Assembly: GCF_001750725.1 (NCBI RefSeq)
Contig: NZ_CP017279.1
Coordinates: 3,038,001-3,102,000 of the forward strand
Direction: 5' to 3'
Origin: Enterobacter ludwigii
GTDB lineage: Bacteria; Pseudomonadota; Gammaproteobacteria; Enterobacterales; Enterobacteriaceae
Length of the DNA stretch: 64,000 nucleotides
Shown: positions 44,899-54,696 of the stretch, one piece after another
Position numbering within the stretch: the first letter of the stretch is position 1
Layout of the letters: every line of letters starts with the position of its first letter
Program-made: the position numbers and the translations under genes
The notes under the pieces: model-generated
What the model was told of the DNA's origin: nothing
Seen by the model: only the letters and a program-made list of their open reading frames with translations
Database searches by the model: none

Positions 44899-44974
44899 AT
44901 TGGCCATTAAATCTGGACATCCACTGCACAATCCCTACAATCCCCGCGTAATTCTTTATCACTCAGGACGCATC

Positions 44975-46075
44975 ATGACCCCCGAACACCTCCCAACAGA
45001 ACAGTACGACGCACAGCTGGCAGAGAAAGTTGTCCGCCTGCAAAGTATGATGACGCCTTTCAACGCGCCCGTTCCTGAGGTGTTCCGCTCGCCCGTTAGC
45101 CACTACCGCATGCGTGCGGAGTTCCGCATCTGGCACGACGGTGACGACCTGTACCACATCATTTTTGATCAGCAGACAAAGTCCCGCATTCGGGTCGACA
45201 GCTTCCCGGCGGCGAGTGAACTCATCAACCAGCTCATGACGCTGATGATCGACGGCGTACGCAACAACCCTGTGCTGCGCCACAAGCTGTTCCAGATTGA
45301 TTATCTGACCACACAAAGCAACCAGGCGATTGTCTCTCTGCTGTATCACAAAGCGCTGAATGACGAATGGCGCGAGCAGGCAGAAGCGCTGCGCGATGCC
45401 CTGCGCGCGCAGAACATCAACGTTCACCTGATTGGTCGTGCAACAAAAACCAAAATCATGCTGGATCAGGATTTCATCGACGAACGTCTGTCGGTGGCGG
45501 GAAAAGAGATGGTGTACCGCCAGGTTGAGAACAGCTTTACCCAGCCAAACGCGGCAATGAACGTACAGATGCTGGACTGGGCGCTGAAGGCGACCGAAGG
45601 GTCAAAGGGCGATCTGCTAGAGCTGTACTGCGGGAACGGCAACTTCTCCCTGGCGCTGGCGCGTAACTTTGAGCGCGTCCTGGCGACGGAGATTGCCAAG
45701 CCGTCCGTTGCCGCTGCACAGTACAACATTGCCGCCAATCACATCGACAATGTGCAGATCATCCGTATGTCTGCAGAAGAGTTCACGCAGGCCATGAATG
45801 GCGTACGCCAGTTTAATCGCCTGGAGGGGATCGATCTAAAGAGCTACCAGTGTGAGACGATTTTTGTCGATCCGCCGCGCAGTGGCCTGGACAGCGAAAC
45901 CGAGAAGATGGTGCAGGCGTACCCGCGTATTTTGTACATTTCCTGTAACCCGGAAACGCTGTGCAAGAATCTCGAAACATTAAGCCAGACGCACAATGTT
46001 GAACGTCTGGCTCTCTTCGATCAGTTCCCGTATACGCACCATATGGAGTGCGGCGTACTTCTTACCGCGAAGTAA
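44975..46075 (+). CDS. trmA: tRNA (uracil-5-)-methyltransferase TrmA
   Basis: A 366-aa SAM-dependent enzyme making m5U54 in the T-loop of tRNA (also acting on tmRNA), the same length as E. coli. The SAM site is [15 protein letters not shown]; catalytic Cys is in YISCNPETL (near residue 324) and the base Glu in the final HHMECGVLL. The ATG at 44975 has AGGA upstream and matches the E. coli start; the open frame to 44900 is not supported. It is divergent from btuB. Confidence 0.97.
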   Translation: MTPEHLPTEQYDAQLAEKVVRLQSMMTPFNAPVPEVFRSPVSHYRMRAEFRIWHDGDDLYHIIFDQQTKSRIRVDSFPAASELINQLMTLMIDGVRNNPVLRHKLFQIDYLTTQSNQAIVSLLYHKALNDEWREQAEALRDALRAQNINVHLIGRATKTKIMLDQDFIDERLSVAGKEMVYRQVENSFTQPNAAMNVQMLDWALKATEGSKGDLLELYCGNGNFSLALARNFERVLATEIAKPSVAAAQYNIAANHIDNVQIIRMSAEEFTQAMNGVRQFNRLEGIDLKSYQCETIFVDPPRSGLDSETEKMVQAYPRILYISCNPETLCKNLETLSQTHNVERLALFDQFPYTHHMECGVLLTAK

Positions 46076-46082
46076 CGTGATG

Positions 46083-46104
46083 GCAGGCAGGTCAACCTGC
46101 CTGC
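46083..46104 (+). terminator. Hairpin after trmA
   Basis: GCAGGCAGGT and ACCTGCCTGC form a perfect 10-bp stem 7 bases after the trmA stop, between the convergent trmA and yijD. No T-run follows, so its role as a terminator is uncertain. Confidence 0.45.
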
Positions 46105-46116
46105 AACCCCACTCTC

Positions 46117-46476
46117 TTACTCCGGCAGCTCGTGCTTGCGGCTACGCATGCGCGAGCCAATCCAGAACACCAGTACCACGGAAAGTACCGCCGGCAGGAA
46201 GTTAGAACCGATATCCGGATACTCTGCACGCACCACGGTGCTATACAGCAACACGCCAAGAATAAAGCAGGCCGCGGCCAGCCCAGGCAACCCGACCGGC
46301 ATGGTGCGGTTCAGGTAACGCTGATGCAGACAATACACCGTCAGCACCAGCGCAATGAGCGGGAAAATAGAAAATGGAACGATCGAGCTGAACACAGCCG
46401 CAAACGTGCCATTAATTGATAAGCCAGCGATCAATGCCAGCAACAGCGTACCCTTATCCTGACCTGACTGTTTCAT
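46117..46476 (-). CDS. yijD: Inner membrane protein YijD
   Basis: A 119-aa DUF1422 membrane protein with four predicted membrane helices, the same length as E. coli YijD. The function is unknown. It lies 9 bases downstream of fabR on the same strand, so the two form an operon, as in E. coli. Confidence 0.93.
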   Translation of the reverse strand: MKQSGQDKGTLLLALIAGLSINGTFAAVFSSIVPFSIFPLIALVLTVYCLHQRYLNRTMPVGLPGLAAACFILGVLLYSTVVRAEYPDIGSNFLPAVLSVVLVFWIGSRMRSRKHELPE

Positions 46477-46485
46477 TACTCACCT

Positions 46486-47121
46486 TCACTCTTCGGTTTG
46501 ATGTGCCAGTTTCTCTTGTTCACGGCGATACCAGTAGTACGCGCCTTTGGAGATCATCCTGAGCTGTAATACCAGTCGCTCTTCGAGCTGCTTGCGTTGT
46601 TCGATGCTGACATCCAGCGCTTCGGCACCCGCGCTGAAAACAATCGTCACCATCGCCTCAGCCTGTGCTTCAGTGAACGCACGCGGCATATGGTTTTCGA
46701 GTTCAAGATAGTCGGCAAGTTCCGCGATAAAATGCTGAATTTCACGCGCCACAGCGGCACGGAACGCGGCTGATGTTCCGGAACGTTCCCGCAACAGCAG
46801 GCGAAACGCGTTGGGGTTATTGCCAATAAATTCCATAAAGGTCGACACAGAGGTGCGGATCACGCTCCCCCCTTTAGCGATACGCTGCCGCGCCTGGCGC
46901 ATAAGCTGACGCAGCATCAGCCCGCTCTCGTCGACCATGGTCAGACCCAGTTCATCCACATCACGGAAATGACGATAGAAGGACGTTGGCGCAATCCCGG
47001 CCTCGCGCGCAACTTCACGCAGGCTTAAACTGGCAAAACTACGCTCGGCACTCAGTTGACTGAATGCGGCTTCCACCAGCGAACGCCGGGTTTTCTCTTT
47101 TTGTTGTGCTCTTACGCCCAT
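46486..47121 (-). CDS. fabR: Fatty acid biosynthesis repressor FabR
   Basis: A 211-aa TetR-family repressor of fabA and fabB that senses unsaturated acyl-CoA/ACP and sets membrane lipid unsaturation. The TetR HTH ([21 protein letters not shown]) is at residues 30-50 and the ligand domain follows. The start at 47121 ([10 protein letters not shown]) is the accepted E. coli one. The open frame to 47247 is longer but has no support. It is divergent from sthA and co-transcribed with yijD. Confidence 0.95.
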   Translation of the reverse strand: MGVRAQQKEKTRRSLVEAAFSQLSAERSFASLSLREVAREAGIAPTSFYRHFRDVDELGLTMVDESGLMLRQLMRQARQRIAKGGSVIRTSVSTFMEFIGNNPNAFRLLLRERSGTSAAFRAAVAREIQHFIAELADYLELENHMPRAFTEAQAEAMVTIVFSAGAEALDVSIEQRKQLEERLVLQLRMISKGAYYWYRREQEKLAHQTEE

Positions 47122-47320
47122 CACGATAGTTGAATCCTTCCAAAGGCCTGATGGCACTATACCAGAGAATAAAATTAATCTGTTTGCCTGGCTTTGTGAA
47201 TGATTGTTTACGTACGGTTTGTGCTCCACTGCCGGAAAAAAGCACAACGATAATTGGGTTACTCGGGCAATGATGTTATGATTCTGTTGCTTTTATGTAT
47301 AAGAACAGGTAAGCCTTACC

Positions 47321-48721
47321 ATGCCACATTCCTACGATTACGACGCAATTGTGATAGGTTCCGGCCCCGGCGGCGAAGGCGCTGCTATGGGACTGGTGAA
47401 ACAGGGAGCCAGAGTAGCGGTGATAGAGCGCTACCATAACGTTGGCGGCGGTTGCACCCATTGGGGCACCATCCCTTCCAAAGCCCTCCGCCATGCCGTT
47501 AGCCGCATTATTGAATTTAACCAGAACCCTCTTTACAGCGACCACTCCCGACTTCTTCGTTCCTCCTTTGCTGACATCCTGAATCATGCGGATACCGTTA
47601 TTAACCAGCAGACGCGGATGCGCCAGGGGTTTTATGAGCGTAACCACTGTGAAATTTTGCAGGGCAATGCGCACTTTGTTGATGAACACACCCTGGCACT
47701 CGAATGCCACGACGGATCGGTCGAAACCATCACGGCGGAAAAATTTGTCATCGCCTGTGGTTCACGCCCGTACCATCCGGCAGACGTGGACTTCTCCCAC
47801 CCGCGCATTTACGACAGCGATTCCATCCTGAGCCTGCACCACGAACCCCGTCATGTGATTATCTATGGCGCAGGGGTGATTGGCTGCGAATATGCGTCGA
47901 TCTTCCGGGGCATGGACGTGAAAGTTGACCTGATCAACACCCGCGACCGCCTGCTGGCCTTCCTCGATCAGGAAATGTCAGACTCGCTCTCTTACCACTT
48001 CTGGAACAGCGGCGTGGTGATTCGCCACAACGAAGAGTACGAGAAAATTGAAGGCTGCGACGACGGTGTGATCATGCATCTGAAATCGGGTAAGAAGCTG
48101 AAAGCAGACTGCCTGCTGTACGCCAACGGCCGTACCGGTAACACCGATTCTCTGGCTCTGGAAAATATCGGGCTCGAAACCGACAGCCGCGGTCAGCTGA
48201 AGGTGAACAGCATGTACCAGACAGCCCTGCCGCATGTGTATGCCGTCGGTGATGTTATCGGTTATCCAAGCCTGGCTTCTGCAGCATACGATCAGGGACG
48301 CATCGCGGCGCAGGCGCTGGTGAAAGGCGAAGCGACGGCACATCTGATCGAAGATATTCCGACAGGTATTTATACCATCCCGGAAATCAGCTCCGTCGGG
48401 AAAACCGAGCAGCAGCTGACGTCAATGAAGGTGCCTTACGAGGTGGGTCGCGCACAGTTTAAACATCTGGCGAGGGCGCAAATCGTGGGAATGAGCGTGG
48501 GTACGCTGAAGATCCTGTTCCATCGCGAGACGAAAGAGATCCTCGGTATTCACTGCTTCGGTGAACGCGCGGCGGAGATTATTCATATCGGCCAGGCGAT
48601 AATGGAGCAAAAAGGTGGTGGTAACACCATCGAGTACTTCGTTAACACCACCTTCAACTACCCGACCATGGCGGAAGCCTATCGGGTCGCGGCACTGAAC
48701 GGTTTAAACCGCCTGTTTTAA
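47321..48721 (+). CDS. sthA: Soluble pyridine nucleotide transhydrogenase SthA
   Basis: A 466-aa FAD enzyme that passes hydride from NADPH to NAD+, lowering excess NADPH. It belongs to the disulfide reductase family but has lost one redox Cys: the segment reads [13 protein letters not shown] where true reductases have a second Cys. FAD ([12 protein letters not shown]) and NAD ([12 protein letters not shown]) sites are present. The 3' end overlaps oxyR by 18 bases, convergent. Confidence 0.96.
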   Translation: MPHSYDYDAIVIGSGPGGEGAAMGLVKQGARVAVIERYHNVGGGCTHWGTIPSKALRHAVSRIIEFNQNPLYSDHSRLLRSSFADILNHADTVINQQTRMRQGFYERNHCEILQGNAHFVDEHTLALECHDGSVETITAEKFVIACGSRPYHPADVDFSHPRIYDSDSILSLHHEPRHVIIYGAGVIGCEYASIFRGMDVKVDLINTRDRLLAFLDQEMSDSLSYHFWNSGVVIRHNEEYEKIEGCDDGVIMHLKSGKKLKADCLLYANGRTGNTDSLALENIGLETDSRGQLKVNSMYQTALPHVYAVGDVIGYPSLASAAYDQGRIAAQALVKGEATAHLIEDIPTGIYTIPEISSVGKTEQQLTSMKVPYEVGRAQFKHLARAQIVGMSVGTLKILFHRETKEILGIHCFGERAAEIIHIGQAIMEQKGGGNTIEYFVNTTFNYPTMAEAYRVAALNGLNRLF

Positions 48722-49621
48722 CGCATTGTCAAAATGGCCATCCATCGAACTACGGATGGCCTCTGCCAGCTGCTCATAGCGGCTGCGCAGCGGTGAACCC
48801 GGACGATAAACCAGACCAATGGTACGACGTGGCTCTGGTTTAATGCATGGCAGATAAACCACGCCGTCACGTTTACGTTCGTGCGGCACGGCCAGTGCCG
48901 GCAGCAATGTGATCCCACTGCCCGCCGCCACCATATTACGCAGCGTTTCAAGGCTGGTTGCGCGGAAATGGGTATCCTCGTCAGCACCCGCTTCGAAGCA
49001 GAAGCCCATCGCCTGATCGCGCAGGCAGTGACCATCTTCCAGCATCAGCAGCTTTTCACCGGCCAGATCGGCCATCGGCACGCGATCGCGGTTCGCCCAC
49101 GGGTGATCTTCATAGATCGCCAGCATCATGGGCTCATCAAACAGCGGCACTTCGATAAAAGCTTCGCTCTCTTTGACCAGCGCCAGAATGGCACAGTCGA
49201 GCTTGCCGCTGTCTAACTGCGCCAGCAGCTGATGGGTTTGCGCTTCATGCAGATACATTTCGAGTTTCGGGAACGTCTGATGCAGCATTGGAATGATGTG
49301 CGGCAACAGGTACGGGCCAACGGTTGGGATCAGGCCAATATGCAACGGGCCGGACATCGCCTCCCCCTGCTGGCTTGCCATTTCCTTGAGCACTTTGACC
49401 TCGCGCAGCACGGTGCGCGCCTGATCCACCAGCAGCAGACCTGCCTGGGTGAACAGTACCTTACGACTGGTGCGCTCCAGCAGCATCACGCCCAGCTCGT
49501 CTTCCAGCTTGCGGATCTGGCCGCTCAGGGTAGGCTGGCTGACGTGGCAGGAATCTGCCGCGCGGCGAAAATGGCGGTGCTCGGCTAGCGCTACCAGGTA
49601 TTCAAGATCACGAATATTCAT
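48704..49621 (-). CDS. oxyR: Hydrogen peroxide sensor OxyR
   Basis: A 305-aa LysR-type regulator, the same length as E. coli OxyR. The HTH is residues 1-60. The redox pair Cys199 and Cys208 is present in [13 protein letters not shown], so peroxide sensing by disulfide should work. It would activate katG (60 kb, this window), oxyS (next to it) and others. The 5' gap to argH holds OxyS on the opposite strand. Confidence 0.97.
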   Translation of the reverse strand: MNIRDLEYLVALAEHRHFRRAADSCHVSQPTLSGQIRKLEDELGVMLLERTSRKVLFTQAGLLLVDQARTVLREVKVLKEMASQQGEAMSGPLHIGLIPTVGPYLLPHIIPMLHQTFPKLEMYLHEAQTHQLLAQLDSGKLDCAILALVKESEAFIEVPLFDEPMMLAIYEDHPWANRDRVPMADLAGEKLLMLEDGHCLRDQAMGFCFEAGADEDTHFRATSLETLRNMVAAGSGITLLPALAVPHERKRDGVVYLPCIKPEPRRTIGLVYRPGSPLRSRYEQLAEAIRSSMDGHFDNALKQAV

Positions 49622-49636
49622 TATTCATCCTCCGTC

Positions 49637-49690
49637 GCCACGATAGTTCATGGCGATAGATAGCATAGCAACGAACGATTATCCCTATCA
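49637..49690. promoter_or_regulatory. Probable OxyR operator region (oxyR/oxyS)
   Basis: Several ATAG/CTAT quarter-sites lie here (GATAGTTC, GATAGATAG, CATAGC, CCTATC) between the divergent oxyR and oxyS starts. In E. coli OxyR binds here to repress oxyR and activate oxyS. The exact spacing was not scored. Confidence 0.5.
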
Positions 49691-49718
49691 AGCATTCTGT
49701 TGAATAATACACCACATA

Positions 49719-49833
49719 GACGAGGCGGCACGTGTTTGACCCTTGACGTCCCCGCACCGTCAGCGAGTTTCTCTCAAAACTCGAACAACTAAAGCCAACG
49801 TGAACTTTTGCGGACCCCGTGGTCCGCTTTTTT
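49719..49833 (+). ncRNA. oxyS: OxyS small regulatory RNA
   Basis: About 115 nt on the plus strand, divergent from oxyR as in E. coli. The unstructured linker (AACTAAAGCCAACGTGAAC) is identical to E. coli OxyS. The last hairpin GCGGACC-CCGT-GGTCCGC with an 8-T run (49810-49835) is the terminator and Hfq site. The 5' hairpin is more diverged (GAGGCGGCAC). The -10 TAATAC lies at 49705-49710. The RNA is made under peroxide stress and acts on fhlA and rpoS in E. coli. Confidence 0.9.
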
Positions 49834-49859
49834 TTGCGTAAAAAAGGCCGGGGATAAAA

Positions 49860-49888
49860 GCAAAATGGCAACCGAAGTTGCCATTTTT
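49860..49888 (-). terminator. argH terminator, usable in both directions
   Basis: AAAATGGCAAC-CGAA-GTTGCCATTTT is a perfect stem with A/T runs on both sides. On the minus strand it lies after argH and palindrome copy 5. Confidence 0.8.
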
Positions 49889-49898
49889 AGTGTTTACT

Positions 49899-49919
49899 CC
49901 CTCTCCCCGTGGGAGAGGG
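49899..49919. repeat. Dispersed palindrome, copy 5
   Basis: CCCTCTCCC and GGGAGAGGG form a 9-bp stem with loop CGT, 27 bases beyond the argH stop. The right flank reads CGGGGTAAGGGCACC. Confidence 0.85.
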
Positions 49920-49946
49920 CGGGGTAAGGGCACCAGCCCGCACTCA

Positions 49947-51320
49947 TCAAACCAGCCGGTTTTTCGCATCCGCAATCGCCTGCGCGACCTGCTTCGGTGA
50001 CACGCCGCCTTTCGCTGCACGCTTATCCAGACAAGACTGCAACGCCAGAATCGGATACACATCATCACCGATAACAGCACTGAATTTCTGCAGGTCGGTC
50101 AGCGGCAACGCTTCCAGCGCCTTACCCTGACGAATGGCTTCAACCACCGCTTCACCGACAATGTGGTGCGCTTCACGGAACGGTACGCCTTTCGCCACCA
50201 GGTAATCGGCAAGCTCGGTCGAGTTTGCATAGCCCTGCTGCGCCGCTTCCTGACAACGCGGGCGTTTCACCTGAATGCCATCCAGCACCAGCGCGCCCAT
50301 ATGCAGGCAGTCCAGCCAGGTATCGAGCGCGTCGAACAGCCCTTCTTTGTCTTCCTGCATATCTTTGTTATACGCCAGCGGCAGCCCTTTCAGGGTCATC
50401 ATCATGCCGGTCAGCGCGCCCTGCACACGGCCACACTTACCGCGGATAAGCTCCAGCGCATCCGGGTTTTTCTTCTGTGGCATCAGGGAGGAGCCTGACG
50501 TCACGCGGTCAGACAGCTCAACAAACCCGGCTTCACCGGAGTTGAAGAAAATCAGGTCTTCAGCAAAGCGCGACAGATGCACCATGCCGATAGACGCATT
50601 GGAAAGCAGCTCCAGCACGTGATCACGGTCAGAGACGCTGTCCAGGCTGTTACGGGTGGCTGAAGCAAAGCCCAGCCAGCCTGCCAGCTGGTCACGGTCG
50701 ATTTCATAGGCCGTCCCTGCCAGCGCACCGCTGCCCAGCGGGCTCACGTCCAGACGCTTCAGGGTATCCTGCAGACGGCTTTCATCACGCGCCAGCATCT
50801 CAACGTAGGCCAGACACCAGTGCGCAAAGGTTACCGGCTGCGCGCGCTGCAGGTGGGTATAACCCGGCATCACCGCGTCCTGGTTGTTCTGCGCGGTTTC
50901 CACCAGCGCGCCCTGCAGCTGACGGTTGGCTGCCAGCAGTTCACCAACGGTATCTTTACACCACAATTTCAGATCAGTCGCGACCTGGTCGTTACGGCTA
51001 CGCCCGGTATGCAGTTTTTTACCCAGCTGGCCGACTTTATCGATGAGTTTCCCTTCCACCCAGCTGTGAATATCTTCCGCATCGCTGGCGAGGATCTGCT
51101 GCGGGTCCAGACGCACCTCTTCCAGCAGGTTATTCAGCGCCTCTTCCAGCTGCAGCTGTTCGTCTGCGGTCAGAACGCCCACGGTGACCAGCGCTTTGGA
51201 CCAGGCCACAGAGCCGACGATATCCTGCTCGGCCAGGCGGTAGTCGAAGCGCAAAGAGTCGTTGAACTGTTTGAACCGTTGATCCGCTGCCTGTGTAAAA
51301 CGCCCACCCCAAAGTGCCAT
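49947..51320 (-). CDS. argH: Argininosuccinate lyase ArgH
   Basis: A 457-aa enzyme making arginine and fumarate from argininosuccinate, the last step of arginine synthesis. The fumarase/lyase signature with catalytic Ser loop is [12 protein letters not shown], with HTGRSRNDQ near residue 107. It ends the argCBH operon, 78 bases after argB with a REP-like repeat in the gap. Confidence 0.97.
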   Translation of the reverse strand: MALWGGRFTQAADQRFKQFNDSLRFDYRLAEQDIVGSVAWSKALVTVGVLTADEQLQLEEALNNLLEEVRLDPQQILASDAEDIHSWVEGKLIDKVGQLGKKLHTGRSRNDQVATDLKLWCKDTVGELLAANRQLQGALVETAQNNQDAVMPGYTHLQRAQPVTFAHWCLAYVEMLARDESRLQDTLKRLDVSPLGSGALAGTAYEIDRDQLAGWLGFASATRNSLDSVSDRDHVLELLSNASIGMVHLSRFAEDLIFFNSGEAGFVELSDRVTSGSSLMPQKKNPDALELIRGKCGRVQGALTGMMMTLKGLPLAYNKDMQEDKEGLFDALDTWLDCLHMGALVLDGIQVKRPRCQEAAQQGYANSTELADYLVAKGVPFREAHHIVGEAVVEAIRQGKALEALPLTDLQKFSAVIGDDVYPILALQSCLDKRAAKGGVSPKQVAQAIADAKNRLV

Positions 51321-51352
51321 AACATGCTTCCTTAATATCTTTGAATTTCATT

Positions 51353-51380
51353 GCCCGGCTGCGCTGCGCTGACCGGGCCT
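51353..51380. repeat. REP-like element between argB and argH
   Basis: GCCCGG and CCGGGC enclose a CTGCGCTGCGCTGA loop, the form of the GC-rich enterobacterial REP. It lies inside the argCBH operon. Confidence 0.65.
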
Positions 51381-51398
51381 GCAGAATCGGTAAATTGC

Positions 51399-52175
51399 TT
51401 ACGCCAGAATACGCGTGCCAATCGGCGTGCCGTTAAACAACGCCGGGAGTTGCTCCGCGTGGCGCCAGGAGGCGATGTCCACCGGACGTCCGAGCGTACG
51501 CGCGGCATCCAGCGCCGCATTGACTTTGACGATCATGCCGTCGGTAATAATGCCCTGCTCGATAAGCTGTTCGGCTTTCGCTGCGGTCATTTCCGCAATA
51601 CGCTGGCCTTTGCCGTCGAGAATACCGCTTACGTCAGAGAGCAGAATCAGGTCCGCGCCCAGCGTAGCCGCCAGAGCCGTTGCCGCCTGGTCTGCATTGA
51701 CGTTCATCAGCTCGCCCTCTTCGGTCACCCCGATAGAGCTCACCACCGGCAGGAATCCTCCTTCCAGCAGCATGTTAATCAGCTTAGGCGAACCAGGCTG
51801 TGCCAGTCCAACGTGTCCGAGCTCTTCGTCGAGCTGGGTCACTTTTACGCTGTCACCATCGCCCAGGCACAGGCCGACAGAGGCGATATGGTGTTTCTTC
51901 GCCCACGCCAGCAGCGTTTTGTTCGCCGTCCCCGCCAGGGCACCGGTTATAATGTCAATCTGGTCAGCAGGCGTGACGCGCAGGCCATTTTTCTTTTTCA
52001 CCGGCAGGTTGAGCCCTTTCATCAGCTCATCAACCACGCAGCCGCCACCGTGCACAATCACCAGCGGACGTTGGTGTGATTCGCGATAGTTCACCAGCGC
52101 GGTAAAAAGACGCTCCAGCGCTTCTTCGCTGTCCAGCAGTACACCACCGAGTTTGATAATTAATGGGTTCATCAT
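51399..52175 (-). CDS. argB: Acetylglutamate kinase ArgB
   Basis: A 258-aa amino-acid kinase that phosphorylates N-acetylglutamate, the second step of arginine synthesis. IKLGGVLLD and [12 protein letters not shown] are the nucleotide and substrate loops. The start at 52175 (MMNPLIIKL) equals E. coli; an extra Met codon at 52178 is also possible. It is 4-7 bases after the argC stop. Confidence 0.96.
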   Translation of the reverse strand: MMNPLIIKLGGVLLDSEEALERLFTALVNYRESHQRPLVIVHGGGCVVDELMKGLNLPVKKKNGLRVTPADQIDIITGALAGTANKTLLAWAKKHHIASVGLCLGDGDSVKVTQLDEELGHVGLAQPGSPKLINMLLEGGFLPVVSSIGVTEEGELMNVNADQAATALAATLGADLILLSDVSGILDGKGQRIAEMTAAKAEQLIEQGIITDGMIVKVNAALDAARTLGRPVDIASWRHAEQLPALFNGTPIGTRILA

Positions 52176-52181
52176 CACACC

Positions 52182-53186
52182 TTAAATAAGAGCCTGGGTT
52201 TCCGGGAAACCGAAACGAATATTTGCACACTGCATTGCCTGTGCGGCAGCGCCTTTGAGTAAGTTATCTTCCGCAGCCACCACAATCAGGTGCTCACCCT
52301 GCACGGCAAAACCGATGTCGCAGAATGGCAGGCCAACCACGTTTTTCAGCGCCGGCACGCCTTTGTCGTACAGACGCACCAGCGGTTTGTCCGCATAGGC
52401 CTGCGTAAAGGCTTCGCTCACCTGTTCGTGGGTCACTCCGGGTTTCAGGCGGCAGGTGATGGTTTCGAGGATCCCACGCGGGAAGCTGCCCAGATGCGGC
52501 GTGAAGATGACATCCGCACCCAGATGCGTCGTGATTTCAGGGTGATGGCGGTGATTGAACACGCCATACGGCTGAAGGCTCACTTCGCAGAAGCTGTTGG
52601 CAATAGCGGCTTTACGCCCCGCGCCGCTGACACCACTGGTGGCGTTGATCACCGGCCACTGGTTCAGATCCAGCAGGTCTGCGTCGATCAGCGGCTTCAG
52701 AGAAAGCTGTGCCGCCGTCGGATAACAGCCCGGCACGGCAACCAGATCCGCTTCTTTCAGTTTATCTGTGCTCCACTCCGCCAGGCCGTAAACCGCTTTT
52801 TCCAGCAGTTCAGGGTGTTGATGGGTGAAACCGTAATATTTTTCGTAGAACGCGCAGTCATTCACACGGAAGGCGCCGGAGAGGTCGAACACCACACAGC
52901 CGGCCGCCAGACAGTGCGGAACCAGGTCGTGGCTGACTTCGTGTGCGGTAGCTAAAAACACCACGTCAACGCCGTCGGTGAACGCGCGGATGTCAGACAT
53001 TGGCTGCAGCGGCAGATCAACAATGCCTTTAAGTTGCGGATGCAAATCGGAAATTAACTTTCCTGCATCATTGCTTTGCGCTGACACGGTCAAAGCGGTT
53101 ATGGTCATATGAGGATGGCGATTCACGTAGCTTACAAGCTCTGCGCCCGCATAACCGCTAGCGCCTACAATCAGCGTATTCAACAT
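52182..53186 (-). CDS. argC: N-acetyl-gamma-glutamyl-phosphate reductase ArgC
   Basis: A 334-aa NADPH reductase, third step of arginine synthesis. The N-terminal [10 protein letters not shown] binds NADPH and the catalytic Cys is in [11 protein letters not shown] (near residue 154). It is the first gene of argCBH, divergent from argE across tandem ARG boxes. Confidence 0.97.
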   Translation of the reverse strand: MLNTLIVGASGYAGAELVSYVNRHPHMTITALTVSAQSNDAGKLISDLHPQLKGIVDLPLQPMSDIRAFTDGVDVVFLATAHEVSHDLVPHCLAAGCVVFDLSGAFRVNDCAFYEKYYGFTHQHPELLEKAVYGLAEWSTDKLKEADLVAVPGCYPTAAQLSLKPLIDADLLDLNQWPVINATSGVSGAGRKAAIANSFCEVSLQPYGVFNHRHHPEITTHLGADVIFTPHLGSFPRGILETITCRLKPGVTHEQVSEAFTQAYADKPLVRLYDKGVPALKNVVGLPFCDIGFAVQGEHLIVVAAEDNLLKGAAAQAMQCANIRFGFPETQALI

Positions 53187-53209
53187 CGGGTTCCTTTATG
53201 CTCAACGTT

Positions 53210-53248
53210 AATGTATTTTTATTCACATTTATTGCATGAATATTGATA
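53210..53248. promoter_or_regulatory. Tandem ARG boxes (ArgR operator)
   Basis: Two 18-bp palindromes separated by exactly 3 bp: AATGTATTTTTATTCACA (53210-53227) and ATTGCATGAATATTGATA (53231-53248). Both match the ArgR consensus (WNTGAATWWWWATTCANW) well. They lie in the argC/argE divergent gap, the bipolar operator known in E. coli. Confidence 0.9.
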
Positions 53249-53274
53249 CTATCACGACCTAAGGTGTGTCAACA

Positions 53275-54426
53275 ATGAAAATGAACTTACCGCCATTTAT
53301 CGAGATTTACCGCGCCCTGATTGCCACACCCTCCATCAGTGCGACCGAAGAAGCGCTGGATCAGAGCAATGAGTCTTTAATCAATCTGCTGGCAGGTTGG
53401 TTTAGCGATATTGGGTTTAACGTTGAGGTTCAGCCCGTCCCCGGAACACGCCATAAATTTAACCTGCTCGCCAGTACCGGACAGGGTGCCGGCGGCCTGC
53501 TGCTGGCCGGTCATACCGATACCGTACCCTTTGACGATGGCCGCTGGACACGCGATCCGTTCACCCTGACCGAGCATGACAACAAGCTTTACGGTCTGGG
53601 CACCGCCGACATGAAAGGCTTTTTTGCTTTTATCCTCGATGCGCTGCGTGACGTGGACGTGACAACGCTGAAGAAACCGCTCTACATTCTGGCCACTGCC
53701 GATGAAGAGACCAGCATGGCCGGGGCGCGCTACTTCTCTGAAAACACCTCGATTCGCCCGGATTGCGCCATTATTGGTGAACCAACGTCACTGCAGCCAA
53801 TCCGCGCCCACAAAGGCCATATCTCCACGGCGGTGCGCGTGCTGGGCCAGTCAGGCCACTCCAGCGATCCGGCGCGCGGCGTCAACGCCATCGAACTGAT
53901 GCACGACGCCATCGGCCGCATCATGCAGTTGCGCGACTCGCTGAAAGAGCGTTATCACTACGACGCATTCACCGTGCCTTACCCGACGCTGAACCTCGGC
54001 AGCCTGCACGGTGGCGATGCATCCAACCGTATCTGCGCCTGCTGCGAACTGCATATGGATATCCGTCCGCTGCCGGGCATGACGCTGAGCGATCTCGACG
54101 GCCTGTTGACCGAAGCGCTGGCGCCGGTCAGCGAGCGCTGGCCGGGCCGCCTGACGGTCTCCGAGCTTCATCCGCCGATCCCTGGCTACGAATGTCCGCC
54201 GGATCATCAACTGGTTGAAGTCGTGGAAAAGCTGCTCGGCGAGAAAACCGACGTGGTGAACTATTGCACCGAAGCACCGTTTATTCAGACCCTGTGTCCT
54301 ACGCTGGTGCTTGGCCCGGGTTCCATCAACCAGGCTCACCAGCCGGATGAATATCTGGAAACGCGCTTTATCAAACCGACCCGTGAACTGATTACTCAGG
54401 TCGTGCATCACTTCTGCTGGCATTAA
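53275..54426 (+). CDS. argE: Acetylornithine deacetylase ArgE
   Basis: A 383-aa M20-family zinc enzyme that yields ornithine. Metal ligands occur in AGHTDTVPF (near residue 80) and GTADMKG, and the general base Glu is in TADEETSM. The ATG at 53275 with AAGGTG upstream gives the E. coli length; a GTG at 53266 is not needed. It is divergent from argCBH and under the same ArgR operator. Confidence 0.96.
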   Translation: MKMNLPPFIEIYRALIATPSISATEEALDQSNESLINLLAGWFSDIGFNVEVQPVPGTRHKFNLLASTGQGAGGLLLAGHTDTVPFDDGRWTRDPFTLTEHDNKLYGLGTADMKGFFAFILDALRDVDVTTLKKPLYILATADEETSMAGARYFSENTSIRPDCAIIGEPTSLQPIRAHKGHISTAVRVLGQSGHSSDPARGVNAIELMHDAIGRIMQLRDSLKERYHYDAFTVPYPTLNLGSLHGGDASNRICACCELHMDIRPLPGMTLSDLDGLLTEALAPVSERWPGRLTVSELHPPIPGYECPPDHQLVEVVEKLLGEKTDVVNYCTEAPFIQTLCPTLVLGPGSINQAHQPDEYLETRFIKPTRELITQVVHHFCWH

Positions 54427-54442
54427 AATGCCCCTGAGGGTT

Positions 54443-54463
54443 CCCTCTCCCGGTGGGAGAGGG
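54443..54463. repeat. Dispersed palindrome, copy 6
   Basis: CCCTCTCCC and GGGAGAGGG form a 9-bp stem with loop GGT, 16 bases after the argE stop. The flank TCAGGGTAAGGGCAAC is the clearest copy of the extended right arm. It is followed by about 230 bp of AT-rich DNA that should hold the ppc promoter; no other feature was recognised there. Confidence 0.85.
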
Positions 54464-54696
54464 TCAGGGTAAGGGCAACAAATCCCGCGATCTTCGTCAC
54501 ATTCCCATAAGCATCTCTTATCTGACGCAAAGCGAATTAAATTTCGTAAATTACCCACATTTATTCGTTTGCTGAACCGTTTTCGCAGCAATTGACGACG
54601 GGGGTTTTACGTGGCTTTATAAAGGGAGATGACAAAATATTGTCCAAAAGATTTTCGATTGGGCATAAACAAAAATGATGGGGTGACTGGGTTTTT

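Noticed and set aside
46486..47247. Longer FabR of 253 aa starting at 47247
   Set aside because: The extra N-terminus has no family match and no ribosome site; the conserved protein starts at 47121.
48733..48760. GGCCATCC/GGATGGCC inverted repeat as a terminator of sthA
   Set aside because: It lies inside the coding end of oxyR, has a 10-base loop and no T-run; judged too weak to list as a feature.
51351..52089. Plus-strand open frames of over 220 codons opposite argB
   Set aside because: They are antisense to a complete argB with full family motifs and have no ribosome site or family resemblance.
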